DNA from: Armillaria gallica
Lineage: Eukaryota > Basidiomycota > Agaricomycetes > Agaricales > Physalacriaceae
Direction: 5' to 3'
Assembly: GCA_037576215.1 (NCBI GenBank)
Contig: JBANDB010000005.1
Coordinates: forward strand, 6,324,001-6,388,000
Length of the DNA: 64,000 nt
Below are positions 22,848-33,237 of this stretch, piece by piece (position 1 is the first letter of the stretch; each line of letters opens with the position of its first letter). Both the position numbers and the translations under genes were made by a program. The notes beneath the pieces were generated by a model. It was not told the origin of the DNA. It saw only the letters and a program-made list of their open reading frames with translations, and made no database searches.

Positions 22848-23451
22848 TCAAGGTTGGTCTTGATCCGACACACTGCCGTCCGCTCTGGTTCGAGGAGCGC
22901 CTCCCCCAAATAATATCCCTTCCAACATACAAGGAGGAGAATGCGCCTCTAGAAGACGACATATAGATGAGTCTTTACTACCACAGTCGAGGGGCGCGTG
23001 CGCACCTTCTTCCGCAGCAAGAGATGCAGGGGCTACTTCCGGGTGCCCTCTACTGGAAATAGGAACGGGGACCCACGTTGGCGGAAGGTGTACAGGGTCG
23101 GGGCGTTCCCAGCATGAGCGGCTGGAGTGCAAGGTAGGGGAACGGTCCAGATGAACCTGAGCACGAGCGCACTTGCTGAAAAGGTCCGGCGACATACTTG
23201 GGGAACGACAACGTCGGAGGAGGAGGTCTAGTGGGAGGGAACCCACCTCTTCGCCGACGACAAAGGCCCCGGAAAAGGAACGGAGCCAATTTCGATGCTA
23301 AGCCGGGTTTGGTTGCATTTGACCGGGAGGAAATCGGCCAAGGGGACAACAAAAAAATTCCAGCGGATACACCGGTTCCATTTTCTGGTAGGCGAACACA
23401 TGCGTTGAAGAGTTGAACGTCGTCGTCGTACATGGTCAGTGAAAAAATAAT
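22848..23451 (-). CDS. Possible Pro/Ser-rich hypothetical protein, low confidence
   Basis: Two overlapping minus-strand frames (23457-23050 and 23246-22848) could be joined by a splice. The first contains MYDDDVQLFNACVRLPENG and a Pro/Arg-rich part, the second a Pro/Ser/Cys-rich tail. No domain recognised and no clear intron consensus chosen. It may be non-coding. Confidence 0.2.
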
Positions 23452-23655
23452 CCCCATAAATTAAAGCCCGACATTGGAAATAGCGGGTCCACCATCATCA
23501 TACCGGGAGCTCAAGTCGCCAGTGGCTTCGCAAACAACCACGAATGAGAGGAAGAATCAACTCTGACGTTTACCACGGAGTCTGCCTTACCTCAAGTCCT
23601 CTGTCTCGATCTCTACACAACTTAAATTTGGCCTAGTCCTGACCAGCCGACTTTC

Positions 23656-24144
23656 TCATCGATTTAAATATTCTCCGGTCCTTAGCTCCAAAGATGGCAT
23701 GCCCATGTCACCGGCTCCAATACGAAGGGGAATAGAAGGATGGAAGAGTCGCAAAGGTCGCCGACTGTAGTTTGGGTTTTGCGACCCACTAAATTCTGTC
23801 CAGATCCATAAGTGATGTCGATGTTTCAAAATAGACGTCGGTGAACCAGTACACATGTCCTGGTCGGGCTGCGGGCATTCGATGGCGTGCCTTCTGCTGT
23901 CGGAGTTGACAAAGAGGGACCGGGACCGTTCTGAACGCTTCAGGTCAGCTGTCGAATATGAATGAACGCAAGAGGCTATTTTCTCACCAGTGGTTCTCAT
24001 TATCCCACCAGACTCAATAGAAAGAGAAAGGAGTCTCAATCCGGCTGGAGAGCGGGCCATCGATTCATCAGACTGCTGCCGCGACCGTGCAAACCATTCG
24101 AAGGCCGAGGACATCGCTGAATGAGTGGCGTAGATAAACATCAC
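23656..24144 (-). CDS. Hypothetical protein, low confidence
   Basis: A 162-codon frame with candidate ATGs near its start (for example MSSAFEWFARSRQQSDESMA). A GTGAGA...CGACAG segment inside could be a ~40-nt intron. No domain, signal peptide or membrane segment recognised. It may be coding by chance. Confidence 0.25.
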   Translation of the reverse strand: MMFIYATHSAMSSAFEWFARSRQQSDESMARSPAGLRLLSLSIESGGIMRTTGEKIASCVHSYSTADLKRSERSRSLFVNSDSRRHAIECPQPDQDMCTGSPTSILKHRHHLWIWTEFSGSQNPNYSRRPLRLFHPSIPLRIGAGDMGMPSLELRTGEYLNR

Positions 24145-24949
24145 AGCGTGAGATTTTTACTTACAACGTCCATCGTTGATATGATTGTAAGTCGCCGCAA
24201 CAAGGAGAGAATGGCATCAAACTCAAACAAGACGTACCAAATGTATAGTCTATTGTTTAACGCGGGGGGGTTGCCGTTCAAGGGCGTTATGACAAAGCCT
24301 TATATAATCTGATGGCCTTGCGTCGGCACCGCGCCAAATCGATTAGGTTTTGAGCTTACCGGCGGCAAGTTTGGCATGCCGAATTCAAGCCGGCTAGCGC
24401 GTTTTGACAGAAAATACTGCTTGCTTCACTTTCCCTCCATAATTGTTCAATTTGACATTACCATACACTTTGGACATTATATATATTAGTTTACTACGCG
24501 TCCCAAGACCCTGTAATACAGGATTTATTCATTGCCGGAATCCCATCAGATTTGTAATAACTGAGTTGAACGGTAGATAGCCTATTTAAGCAACAGACTC
24601 CATACACTCACTACAACCTCACCCCCACCGTAGTCGTGTATGATGGGTCTGTCTACGAGAGACTACCAAATGTATCATTTGACATTGCTGAGAGAAAGGT
24701 AGCAGATAAGCAAACAAAAGCGGCTATTTTCTGTTCCGAGGGGAATCCGACCCTGTAGATCACTGAGTATTAAAATTGGGGACAAGAAAAGGACGCAAAC
24801 TGATCCCACGAGCTTGGCAAACGAAAAAGAAAAAGAAACCGACAGCAGCGGGTACCTGACAATACATCAACGAAGCTGCGATCACCACCACCTTCCCGCC
24901 GTTGCTCACATCGCGTCCAACTCCATTCTGCCCTGCTTTTCACGCGTCA

Positions 24950-25322
24950 ATGAATCAAGATTCGATAGCAGAAGATCTCGAAGCCCTCCTGAAGGCATCG
25001 CAATCAGCAACAGCGGCAACACACAAACTACTTGAGTCTAAAAAAGCGAAAGTTCGGAAAATGAAGACACTGGATGGGAAGAAGGAAGCGGAGACAAAAA
25101 CGAAGCTTATTCACACTCTTGGATGTGTAGATGATGAGAGGAACGAACTCATGGATGCGCTCCGCCGCCAATACGTCGCCAATCCTGGTACGTCCATGTC
25201 AAGCCTATTCAAATTGTTGGGTACTTACCTTTTATCTAGACATGAATCTTCTGGAATGCGAGGAGAAACTGGCCGAATATGATAAGCTCTTCGAGGAATT
25301 GAAGAATGTAGGACCGCCGTAG
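24950..25322 (+). CDS. Small coiled-coil protein of unknown function
   Basis: Two exons (24950-25187, 25240-25322) separated by a 52-nt GT-AG intron give 106 aa, in phase. The sequence is charged and helical throughout (LEALLKASQSATAATHKLLE, DGKKEAETKTK, RNELMDALRRQY, LLECEEKLAEYDKLFEEL). It has the profile of a short coiled-coil subunit. It has no signal peptide, TM segment or Cys cluster. It lies back-to-back (convergent) with another small helical protein gene at 26139-25864. No family recognised. Confidence 0.65.
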
Positions 25323-25863
25323 GATTCGTCGCAATAATCCAAGTCCATTGCCTGTTCTTTTTGCATTTGCTCAGTGGTTTCACGTAGACAAGCCTTCGAT
25401 TTGTATTTCTCTTTGTAATTGTTCGACTAGAAATTGTACATTGTGAGCCTATCCTTTGACCGTACCCACTAGTTCTAACCATGCCCGACAGTAGCCTGTT
25501 GTAAATTACGCTCATAACCTGGATATATGCGCGGCAAACTGAGAAATTGGTCGGACAATAATGAAGCGCTATGCATCCTAAGCACCGCTCCCAATGACAG
25601 AGGTGTGAGGCGTGTTATCTCGCTTGCCTCCCTGGGCAAGATGTTCCTTACGCTGGTCAGGTCCTTTCTACAGGCGGCGACGGCTCAGAAAAGGTTATGA
25701 GATGACAGGAATGTGCAGGCACGTACATGAATAGCCGTCCGTTGCAATTCCTGCGTCAGAACGACTCTGCTGTGTCCTTCGGGCTCATCATCTTACAAGG
25801 CGTTAGTCCGACAGAAATCTGAGAAGGCCCATACGTACCTGTCTTCCACATGTAGTCCTGGAA

Positions 25864-26139
25864 CTACAATGCACTGTCGCTTCGAATGGCGAGACCAATA
25901 ACACCCTGCTTCATCGACACGAGCTGTATTCTCAGAGCCTCTCTCTTCTGCTCCGCCGAAAATGTCGCCTTTTCTTGCTCTCCTACATTGGGCGTGATAC
26001 CGTCGACGAAGCGGTGATGAACTTGGTCGATCATGTTGATGATTTCTTCTATGTCATAGAGCGCGGCGCCGGATTGAGAAGCGAGTTTTGTGGCTGCAGC
26101 GAGAATCTCTCTGGGCGTTGGGCTATCTGTGGAGGCCAT
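25864..26139 (-). CDS. Small helical protein of unknown function
   Basis: 91 aa from an internal ATG chosen because the residues after it (MASTDSPTPREILAAATKLA) form an ordinary soluble N-terminus, whereas the upstream frame extension looks non-coding. It is predicted mostly helical (AALYDIEEIINMIDQVHHRF, AEQKREALRIQLVSMKQGVI). Convergent with the 24950 gene and similar in size and style. No domain recognised. Confidence 0.5.
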   Translation of the reverse strand: MASTDSPTPREILAAATKLASQSGAALYDIEEIINMIDQVHHRFVDGITPNVGEQEKATFSAEQKREALRIQLVSMKQGVIGLAIRSDSAL

Positions 26140-26517
26140 AAGAGCGCGACTGCTGAATATGGACGACGTGATGGAGAGGAGTAACCCAAGTCTTGACGAT
26201 CGCAAAATGCTTACGGAATAACTAGATTTGTCGCCTTTGTGGATACGTGATTCTAGCTGGTTTTCATTGCGGCCTTGGTACTTCAACGCCTTGTCAATTT
26301 TACCATGATGAGTTAGATAAATTGCAGAAGGAGGAAAATAACTGATCAAATCCTGCCTCAATCTCCCCGTCGACTGACAACCATCTCGCCCTTGCCAGTC
26401 TCGATACGGATAACTAAAGCTCTAATCTGTAGGACTGCCTCATGGGCTACTATAGACCGGTCAGCGCCTGTTTTCAGCGAAGCCTGCAGATATTTCAACA
26501 ATTAAAGTCTTCAAACA
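26140..26517. other. Intergenic; nothing recognised
   Basis: Short frames only, between the small helical-protein gene and the 26.5-kb repeat. Confidence 0.4.
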
Positions 26518-27275
26518 GAGTGTACCACCTCAGATGAATTCGACGAAAACAGCGAATCAAATTATTCCGCGTCGACAACGATCCACCTCGCCTTTGCCCG
26601 CTAACGTGGACGACTGAAAGGTCGCCTTCTCTGAGGCCTGCATCTCATGAAATGATACGTTGTTGAGCGGTCAACATCTGAACTTGAACATCTCAAATAC
26701 GACTAAAAAGCAACTAAAAAGTGGCCCTTGTCGCAAGACGAATTCACCCTTGTACACTGCCCGGGCGAATCATCACCTGTTTCCAGGCTCATCGGGAGTA
26801 AGCAGGACGCTGGAAGCCGACGGGAAGCGAGGTCATCACTTACGGTCGAAGTGCCGCATCACACCGAAGCTAATACGACACGGCCATATCCCAGTTGGCC
26901 CTGAGATACAGCGACTTCCATAGAATGGTTCCCACGAGCAACGTCGGGCCACTGTTTATAATACAATATCCCTGAGTTTTCACCTTAGCAGTCTTGATTA
27001 TTTTACAGCTCGCTGGGATGATCTGAGACTGTCTCGATTAGGCTCGGTTGGTGGAGGGCTTATTGAGGTTGCGCCATATCCTCTGGTCACAGGTACGGGT
27101 TCTGTACTATAATATGCTAAATACGAGCATTGAGGAGTCCATTGTATTTCTAGTCGCAATCGTCTTGGTGGCCAGGAAAACAGCGTGCCAGAAAAGTTAG
27201 AGAAAAGATACACTGCCAGGCGACATGTGTCATGCTACTTGCGCTAACCTTTCGGTCATGCTTAGACTAGGAAAA
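26518..27275. repeat. Dispersed repeat R1, copy 1
   Basis: Closely matches 49166-49975 over several hundred bases in the same orientation (shared blocks such as AAGTGGCCCTTGTCGCAAGA and CAGTTGGCCCTGAGATACAG). It matches 32205-32600 in reverse orientation. The plus frame shares ANHHL and CRITPKLIRH with the 32-kb copy, so the repeat probably derives from a coding element. Class not determined; no LTR or inverted termini seen. Confidence 0.75.
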
Positions 27276-28395
27276 GGCATATCAATTCCGAGTCCTATGA
27301 ATATAGGTTTCTTCGGTCATTATACCAACCTGGGATCCGATTTTTGATCGTCCAACACGGCATTTGCCGCCGCATTCTACCTGGCTTTGCCGTGGGAACT
27401 TTTTGGCAAGATTCATCAATTTCCTGGGATTCTTTTCCCTTTCTTATCACCGGCTGCTTTTCCTTCATGCTTCGATGAACCACCGTCACCGCTGGCGACG
27501 ACGACAGCGATTCCCTTCATGCTCAATGCTTTAATCTATACTTAAAATTTAAATTGCCTTCTCCAAGATTTAACGGCTAGTCAGCGACGTCGCCATCAAC
27601 GCTCCTCTATTCTCGGCCGTAGAGACAGTCAGCAAAGACGCGAAATGGAACGAATACAAACTTTCAATAGCGCCAGGCACAATACCTCTGCTTATCTCCG
27701 CTTGACACTCTCCGAATTCCCCCCCTTCAAGTCTATTATTTCCTCTCAGTATCGGATTCACTGGTTCCCTTCGTGAGTGCGACTTTGCTACAAAAAACTG
27801 GTCGCAACGGATCCCTTCGAGCCCGAAACAGCGGAGAACTGATTACACAGCTTTAAAATGAACACTGCCATCACATCATTGCGTTGTACAGGCCTTCCGA
27901 TCGCCCTTGAAGCCTGAGCACATTCTCGTTTATAGGGTCCATCCGGTGTCATCATCAGCAGCGTCAGAGCGACTACACACTCGGAACTGCATCTAATCTC
28001 CATGTGCTCCCTACTTCTCTATAAACCTCAAGCCAGCTCCGTTTCCCGCTGTTGCCACATCGCTTCCCACCAGTCCCTCTGCTGTATCTTCCCTTTTGCC
28101 CACGTCCTATTTCTATTCCTTGTATCCTCCACATCCTACTCTCTCCATTGTAGCAAGATGCCTTCCTGAGGAAAGCCCCGCCGCCCCACCCATGTCGAGG
28201 TTCTTGGTAGAGTCGGTCGGCGGCGAGGCAATCGGAGTGTTACGCGCTTAAATCTGCATTCATAGTCAGGTGTGACCTTTGAGCCAGGAGGAAGGTCTTT
28301 GGGTGATGCACGCATGCGGTAACGCGAGTTGAACCGCGCCGCTTGAGACGATAACTGCTCCTTACTGTCCCACTCTGTTTTGGGCTGGATGTGCG
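27276..28395. other. No gene recognised
   Basis: Short frames only; pyrimidine-rich tracts near 28020-28150. Confidence 0.4.
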
Positions 28396-29323
28396 ATGGA
28401 GATCATTCTCTCATACCATGACTTCGATGGTATGTTAAGGTTACCATTTTTAACTGTCCCTCGATGACATTTTTTCTAGAGGTCAAGGACGCCCATCCGT
28501 TCGCAGGGTTTGAACCCCCGGAGAAAAGGGCAGAATTACCCTTGGAGCTGGTACTGACAAAGAGTGACACAGCTATCTGTCTTGGTGGGAGAATCTGTCG
28601 TTACGAGGGCTGTAAAATTGCATGGCAGACATCATCTACTAACGGGTAAGAAGGGTATATCATCATGTTGGCAGAAATCTGACGACCGAAGCAGAAATTG
28701 ACACCGGAAAATGAAACAGGCGCCTATAAAAGTTTGGAGTTTGTTCCTGCCAGTCTTCGTGTCTGAATTTAGCGAAGGTTTCCCCTTGCCTGACGACACT
28801 ACTCATGACGAGTGAAATAGCTATGCCAGTCAAAGGACTTAACGTAGAGATAAAGGTCGGCAATGTACAAAGTCTGCCAATGGATAGCCAAGTTGAAGGT
28901 CCATTTATTTCACCGCCGCCAGGGAATGAGCAGAGACAGCTGTCATCTACTGTTGGGTTCTGACATAAATCTGATGAAGAGAACAAAGAACAAAGTCAAG
29001 GTCGAAGAAATAGGTATCCCAAAGGTGACGAGTTTTTGTCATTTTTCTGTCTAGTAACATTGGCAATAGCTTTTGTCTTGACTGACATATGCCTCGTTCG
29101 AAGGATCCAGCATTGAAGGAAATGCTGAATACGAGCGAAATCACACAGGTCTGCTTCACATCCACCTGTTCTGACCAAAACCTGACAATAAAAGCAGAAA
29201 ACGGCATCTCTGAAGGTGCGCAGAGGAAAAACGAAGAGCATAGGGCTCGGTTCCTGCCACTCGAATGTGGTGGCCATCAAATGCTAGTGAATTGGAGATT
29301 AGCTGAAGGCACATCTACGTGAT
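28396..29323 (+). CDS. Possible multi-exon hypothetical gene, low confidence
   Basis: Exon 1 (28396-28429) splices in phase through a 50-nt intron (GTATG...TTCTAG) to exon 2 (28480-28645), which ends at a GTAAG donor. The joined peptide begins MEIILSYHDFDEVKDAHPF and contains LCLGGRICRYEGC-like Cys spacing. Later plus-strand blocks (around 28825-28960, 28985-29010 and 29105-29320) could be further exons, but I could not connect them in frame. No family recognised. Confidence 0.3.
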
Positions 29324-29920
29324 TAGGATATGGATCCAATCGTCCTCCATAGCATAAGATCAGCTTTGAGATCTTTAACGTTCTCGACAATAGGTGAGTA
29401 GGGTCGGAATGGCGAGCGCCCAGAAAGAGTCGATATCGGGATTTAAACGTCTTTCATTTCCATTTTATGGAGTTAAACTAGTGAATAAGGACCTACCAAA
29501 TAAAAGTTCGTAGACAATCTAAGAGCGAGAGTAAGTACCTTAAAGTACACCGACACGAAATTCGAGCCTTGTTTCTGCACGAGTCCTGCCAATTTCTAGA
29601 CTCCTACGTTCGAATGTACGGACAGAACGGGCCGGTTCAATCCTCAAGGGAACACCAAGGTAGCTCTGGGAATTCAGCGCATCAGAATACTACCGGAACT
29701 GTCTTCAGTTTCTGCCTTGCGGGGTCCCTTTTGTCAAATGAGCTTAGACACAAATAACAAATCTAGATTGCATTTCACGAAGTTACATAGCACGAAAATG
29801 AACAGGTTCTTAGGGGTTTAGTATATGAAAAGTCATGCGGAGTCTAGGGACTTGAATTGACATTGGGGGTGAGCCTTGACGTTCACGAGAAGACAAGAAG
29901 CCATTACTCACATGCGTATG
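29324..29920. other. No gene seen
   Basis: Short frames only. The words ACATCTACGTGAT and AGGATATGG near 29311-29332 recur at 49982-50005, next to repeat R1 copy 2. Confidence 0.4.
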
Positions 29921-30157
29921 TCAGTTCTTGCCGCCCATCTTGTTGGAGTAGCGAAATTGTTCATATTCCTGGACGACTTGGCTTCGTATGTCATGCCACA
30001 CTACCAGGGAAGGAGAATGATTCAGAAATATTGGAGTACACGGAAGAAATCTACCTGTCGCTGTGAGACACGTCAAGCGCAGATTAAACACCTGTAAAGT
30101 CCGCCGCATTGTAGGAGTAGCAAGGGCGACATTATACTTGAGATGCGCCGACTGCAT
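29921..30157 (-). CDS. Small protein downstream of F-box copy B (paralog of 11427-11110)
   Basis: Begins MQSAHLKYNVALATPTMRRT and shares RTL, FNLRLTCLT and TG with the equivalent frame in locus A. Similarity fades after ~40 residues, and this copy is shorter (78 codons), so it may be degraded. Its position below an F-box (pseudo)gene is the same as in locus A. Confidence 0.35.
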   Translation of the reverse strand: MQSAHLKYNVALATPTMRRTLQVFNLRLTCLTATGRFLPCTPIFLNHSPSLVVWHDIRSQVVQEYEQFRYSNKMGGKN

Positions 30158-30237
30158 CACGCCCTTCAGGCTAAGGAGAGTTCATAAGCAGAAAAAGGGA
30201 ATACAGAGCCAGGCATACAATGCCGTATTCTTCTTAT

Positions 30238-31340
30238 TTACGGCGGTCCTTTCGCGGGCGTAGTTTTTGGCCCATGTATGCATCTTAGTTGCATACTGTC
30301 ATAAAGCGTTAGTAAGCATGAGGACTCGGAATGAGGACGAACGACTTCTTGCAGCAAATGACAAGCTCTCCTCTTTTCAGCCGTTTTCTGAAACGCGTCA
30401 TCTTCAATATACACGTGAAGGACGGCGGTACAGAATATGCATACCGTGAGAAGTAAGTCTTTGTTTCCTAAGGACTGGAGATGTCGGTACCAGGACAGTT
30501 CCTTCTTCGCCTGCTTCAACAGATAGACCTTGTTAGCGACGGGCGTATCGTAGAGTAACAGCGGCAGAATGGGTTCGTATTGGCGATGATGCGGATTCTG
30601 TGGGTCGTAAGTGAAAAGGTAGTCTTGCTTTTCACTGAAAGAGAATGTATATGAGGCAACCGTTGAAGGACCATCAACTAGGAAGAACATACGACGTGAA
30701 ATGACCAAAACACGTTTTCTAGAAACACTTTCAGCATGGGTCGAGTTGAGAAAATGAATGTAGCTTACCTTGCTGCACAGGTATATTCTGTATGTTAGAT
30801 TAGGAAGGACATTGTCGACGGAACAGCGGCAGCTCTAAACGCAATCAAACATCGGACTGCTGATTTGTGCGGTTACTAACGAAGCACGGGGAGCACCCAG
30901 AGTGGAAGAAATAATTGATAAAGGCGGCTTCGCTCAGGTTCCATGGCGAGTTGACTGGTAGAGATGGGGGCGCAGGAAATTGGCCCTGGCCCGAGTCCAA
31001 CATCGGCGTCCGTGAGTGTCCAATATCACCTTAAACTTCCTCGATACGCATCTGAGGACAACGAACTCGAGCGGCGAGCACCATGTAAATATCTGCAGGC
31101 CGTTTAGACATGTGAATAGGATGAAGGTACATTCCGTAGTACGTACCTCAAGCACCTGCTTAAGAGGCAGTTGTTGGATAGGAAAATAAACATTTCGCTG
31201 TAGGTATCTGCGAGAGTTGGGCATCGTGTGAGAAGAGGTGGTCGTGGTACAAGAAGAAGGACAAACCTGGCGGTTGAAGTAAAGGTTGCCGTAGAATTGC
31301 CGTCGGCAGGTGCACTCTTGCCGCGGCGCTAAGTTCGGCA
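30238..31340 (-). pseudogene. F-box-like protein, locus B (degraded duplicate of locus A)
   Basis: The minus strand carries the same blocks as the locus A gene: VYFPIQQLPLKQVLE, an intron ending CTGCAG, then IFTWCSPLEFVVLRCVSRKF and RRCWTRARANF, a PCFVSNR segment after a change of frame, and the C-terminal YLFTYDPQNP and KKELSWYRHL. The frame shift just after ARANFLRP and the lack of a clear N-terminal exon indicate loss of function. The amino-acid pattern shows it is a diverged rather than recent duplicate. Confidence 0.7.
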
Positions 31341-31517
31341 CGTGCATAATGACGCGCCATCATGCATCATGAGCGACTCCTACCTCGATTTTGACCGATT
31401 TTTCTTCCATCTATCCGCGTCAAAAATGGTTGATATAAAAGGCGGGTCCCTCCCTTTCGCCTCTCATCCACGAACCACGACCATCGCTATCACCACTGCA
31501 GCATCACTCGCGCTACA

Positions 31518-31780
31518 ATGTCTGCACCTTTCACGCTGGCTGAAGAACTCGCCCCAGTCCTACAGCAAATCGTAGCACTCGATATCTTCCTCAGATGCGC
31601 GAAGGAAGAGCAGGACGCCATCCTTGCCGATCAGGAGCAGCTCCAGCGGGAGATATACGCCAACCGCAAGACTTCAAAAGTTATCTTGAGTTCGTGGATT
31701 GTTCTTGTGTCGGTGCCTGCCGATGTAGCCGGTTCTAGGTCGCCTCTCACCCGAATTCATTCCGAAGAAATCGGCTAGGC
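31518..31780 (+). pseudogene. N-terminus of an F-box-family protein, divergent from locus B
   Basis: Starts SAPFTLAEELAPVLQQIVAL and continues with a helical region ending QLQREIYANRKTSK, matching the first exon of gene A (QEIYACEQTN) and the truncated start at 13686. No F-box exon could be joined downstream. A separate frame with SSRKRKAEVDEEQSS at ~31847 might be an exon of the same gene. It lies head-to-head with the locus B pseudogene, repeating the geometry of locus A. Confidence 0.5.
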
Positions 31781-32204
31781 AGTCCACCAAATCAACCCGG
31801 TCCTCTCAAGGTGAAATGATGTCTAGCTACCTCGCCTAATGCTAACGTGTCCCCCAAAGCTTTGGGCCTGGATTCGTCGGCGCTCAAAATCTATTCTTCC
31901 AGGAAGCGGAAGGCCGAGGTTGACGAGGAGCAATCGTCTGCGAGTGCGTTTGTCTGTATTCTCTGTATTTCTTCTCCGTTGACACAGACCTTGGTATCAG
32001 ACAATAGGAACCTTGAAAGGAACAAGACGCTCAGTACGTAGTCTCCTCAGGTTTCCAAATCTCTCCCTCTGATCATCGAGTCTTCTCAGCGACATCGAAG
32101 AAGGGCAGAGGGAAACAAACCGACTAGAAAGGAGTGTGCCATCCTTTGGCTACGGAATGCCTTCGTCTTCGCATTCACGAATGTCTACCGTTATGCCACA
32201 ATCT

Positions 32205-32600
32205 ACTAGATTTGTACATGTCTTAGATCATCCCAGCGAGCTGTCGAAAAATCAAAACTGTCAAGGTGCCGACCCAGAGAGCCTAAGTAGACATAGTGGC
32301 CCGCGTCCCCTTGGTGGCCGTCCTTTGGAAATCGCCGTATCCTAGTTGGCCATGGGATACGGGGGTGTCGTATTAGCTTCGGTGTGATGCGACATTGCGG
32401 CCGGAAGTAATTCCCGTCGATTCCAGTAATCTGCACGCTCTCGATGAACCTGTTTCCAGGTGATGATTCGCCTGTGCAGGTATATGGGGATGAGTTCGTC
32501 CGTGCCTGCGGGGGCCACTTTTTGTGCTGAGATTGTCGTAAGTTTGTTTTTTTGTCCAAGCGTTTCTCAAACTTACGCCATTTCTAGGGACTGATATCAC
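32205..32600. repeat. Dispersed repeat R1, copy 3 (inverted)
   Basis: The reverse complement matches parts of 26700-27030 and 49360-49690 (AAAAAGTGGCCC, GGCGAATCATCACCTG, ACACCGAAGCTAATACGACA, CAGCTCGCTGGGATGATCT). Its minus frame keeps ANHHL, CRITPKLIRH and FSTARWDDLR. It is more diverged than copies 1 and 2 are from each other. Confidence 0.7.
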
Positions 32601-33182
32601 GATGCACTATCATTGGTTCAGCCCCTTACAAGGAGCAGGACGTGGAAGACGCAGTACATTTTCGCCCTCGAGAGTCTGAAGAACACCTCGAATCATATGC
32701 ATCATCTGTTACACTCGACTCGCTCTTGTCTGATCGGTAGGTGTTCTTAGGACACACGGTAGACGCGACTTACTCGGCACAGTGCCCCTGCGTTCCTTTT
32801 TGGGACCTTGCCCGGTTATCTATCTGTCTACTTCTGAACTACGGCCACTGGTCCCCTACAGTGTGACAAATCTAAAGCTTGCATCGTGCTCGCCATATGG
32901 TCTATATTCACTCGGTTCAATGTGGGTCATTACATGCGTTTATATGGGTTCAAGTCACGCTCCATGATTCTAAGACTGTCGACGCTTATCATCCCTATAA
33001 TAAGTCAGACGATAGTAACATCAGGAACTCCCGTCTTCATTAAGACTGCTTTTCCCTCGGCAGAAACAACTTGGCGAGGATCTTGATCGAAGGACCCAAG
33101 TTATTTCTAGCCATCTCTGATCGTTCCTGCGCTGACGATTCAAGGCAGAACACCGTGCTGCACTATGTTCCGGTTTCCCAAG
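32601..33182. other. Intergenic; no gene seen
   Basis: Short frames only. Contains the upstream region of the sedolisin gene. Confidence 0.45.
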
Positions 33183-33190
33183 TATATAAA
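33183..33190 (+). promoter_or_regulatory. TATA box of the sedolisin gene
   Basis: TATATAAA, ~48 bases upstream of the ATG at 33238. Confidence 0.6.
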
Positions 33191-33237
33191 GTGACATTAT
33201 TGTGATTCCAGTATTTCGCTCGGTACTGTCCTGAATC

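Noticed and set aside
28490..28525. tRNA T-arm-like stretch GGGTTTGAACCCCCGG
   Set aside because: No acceptor stem, D-arm or anticodon arm at the right distance, and it lies inside a frame that splices cleanly.
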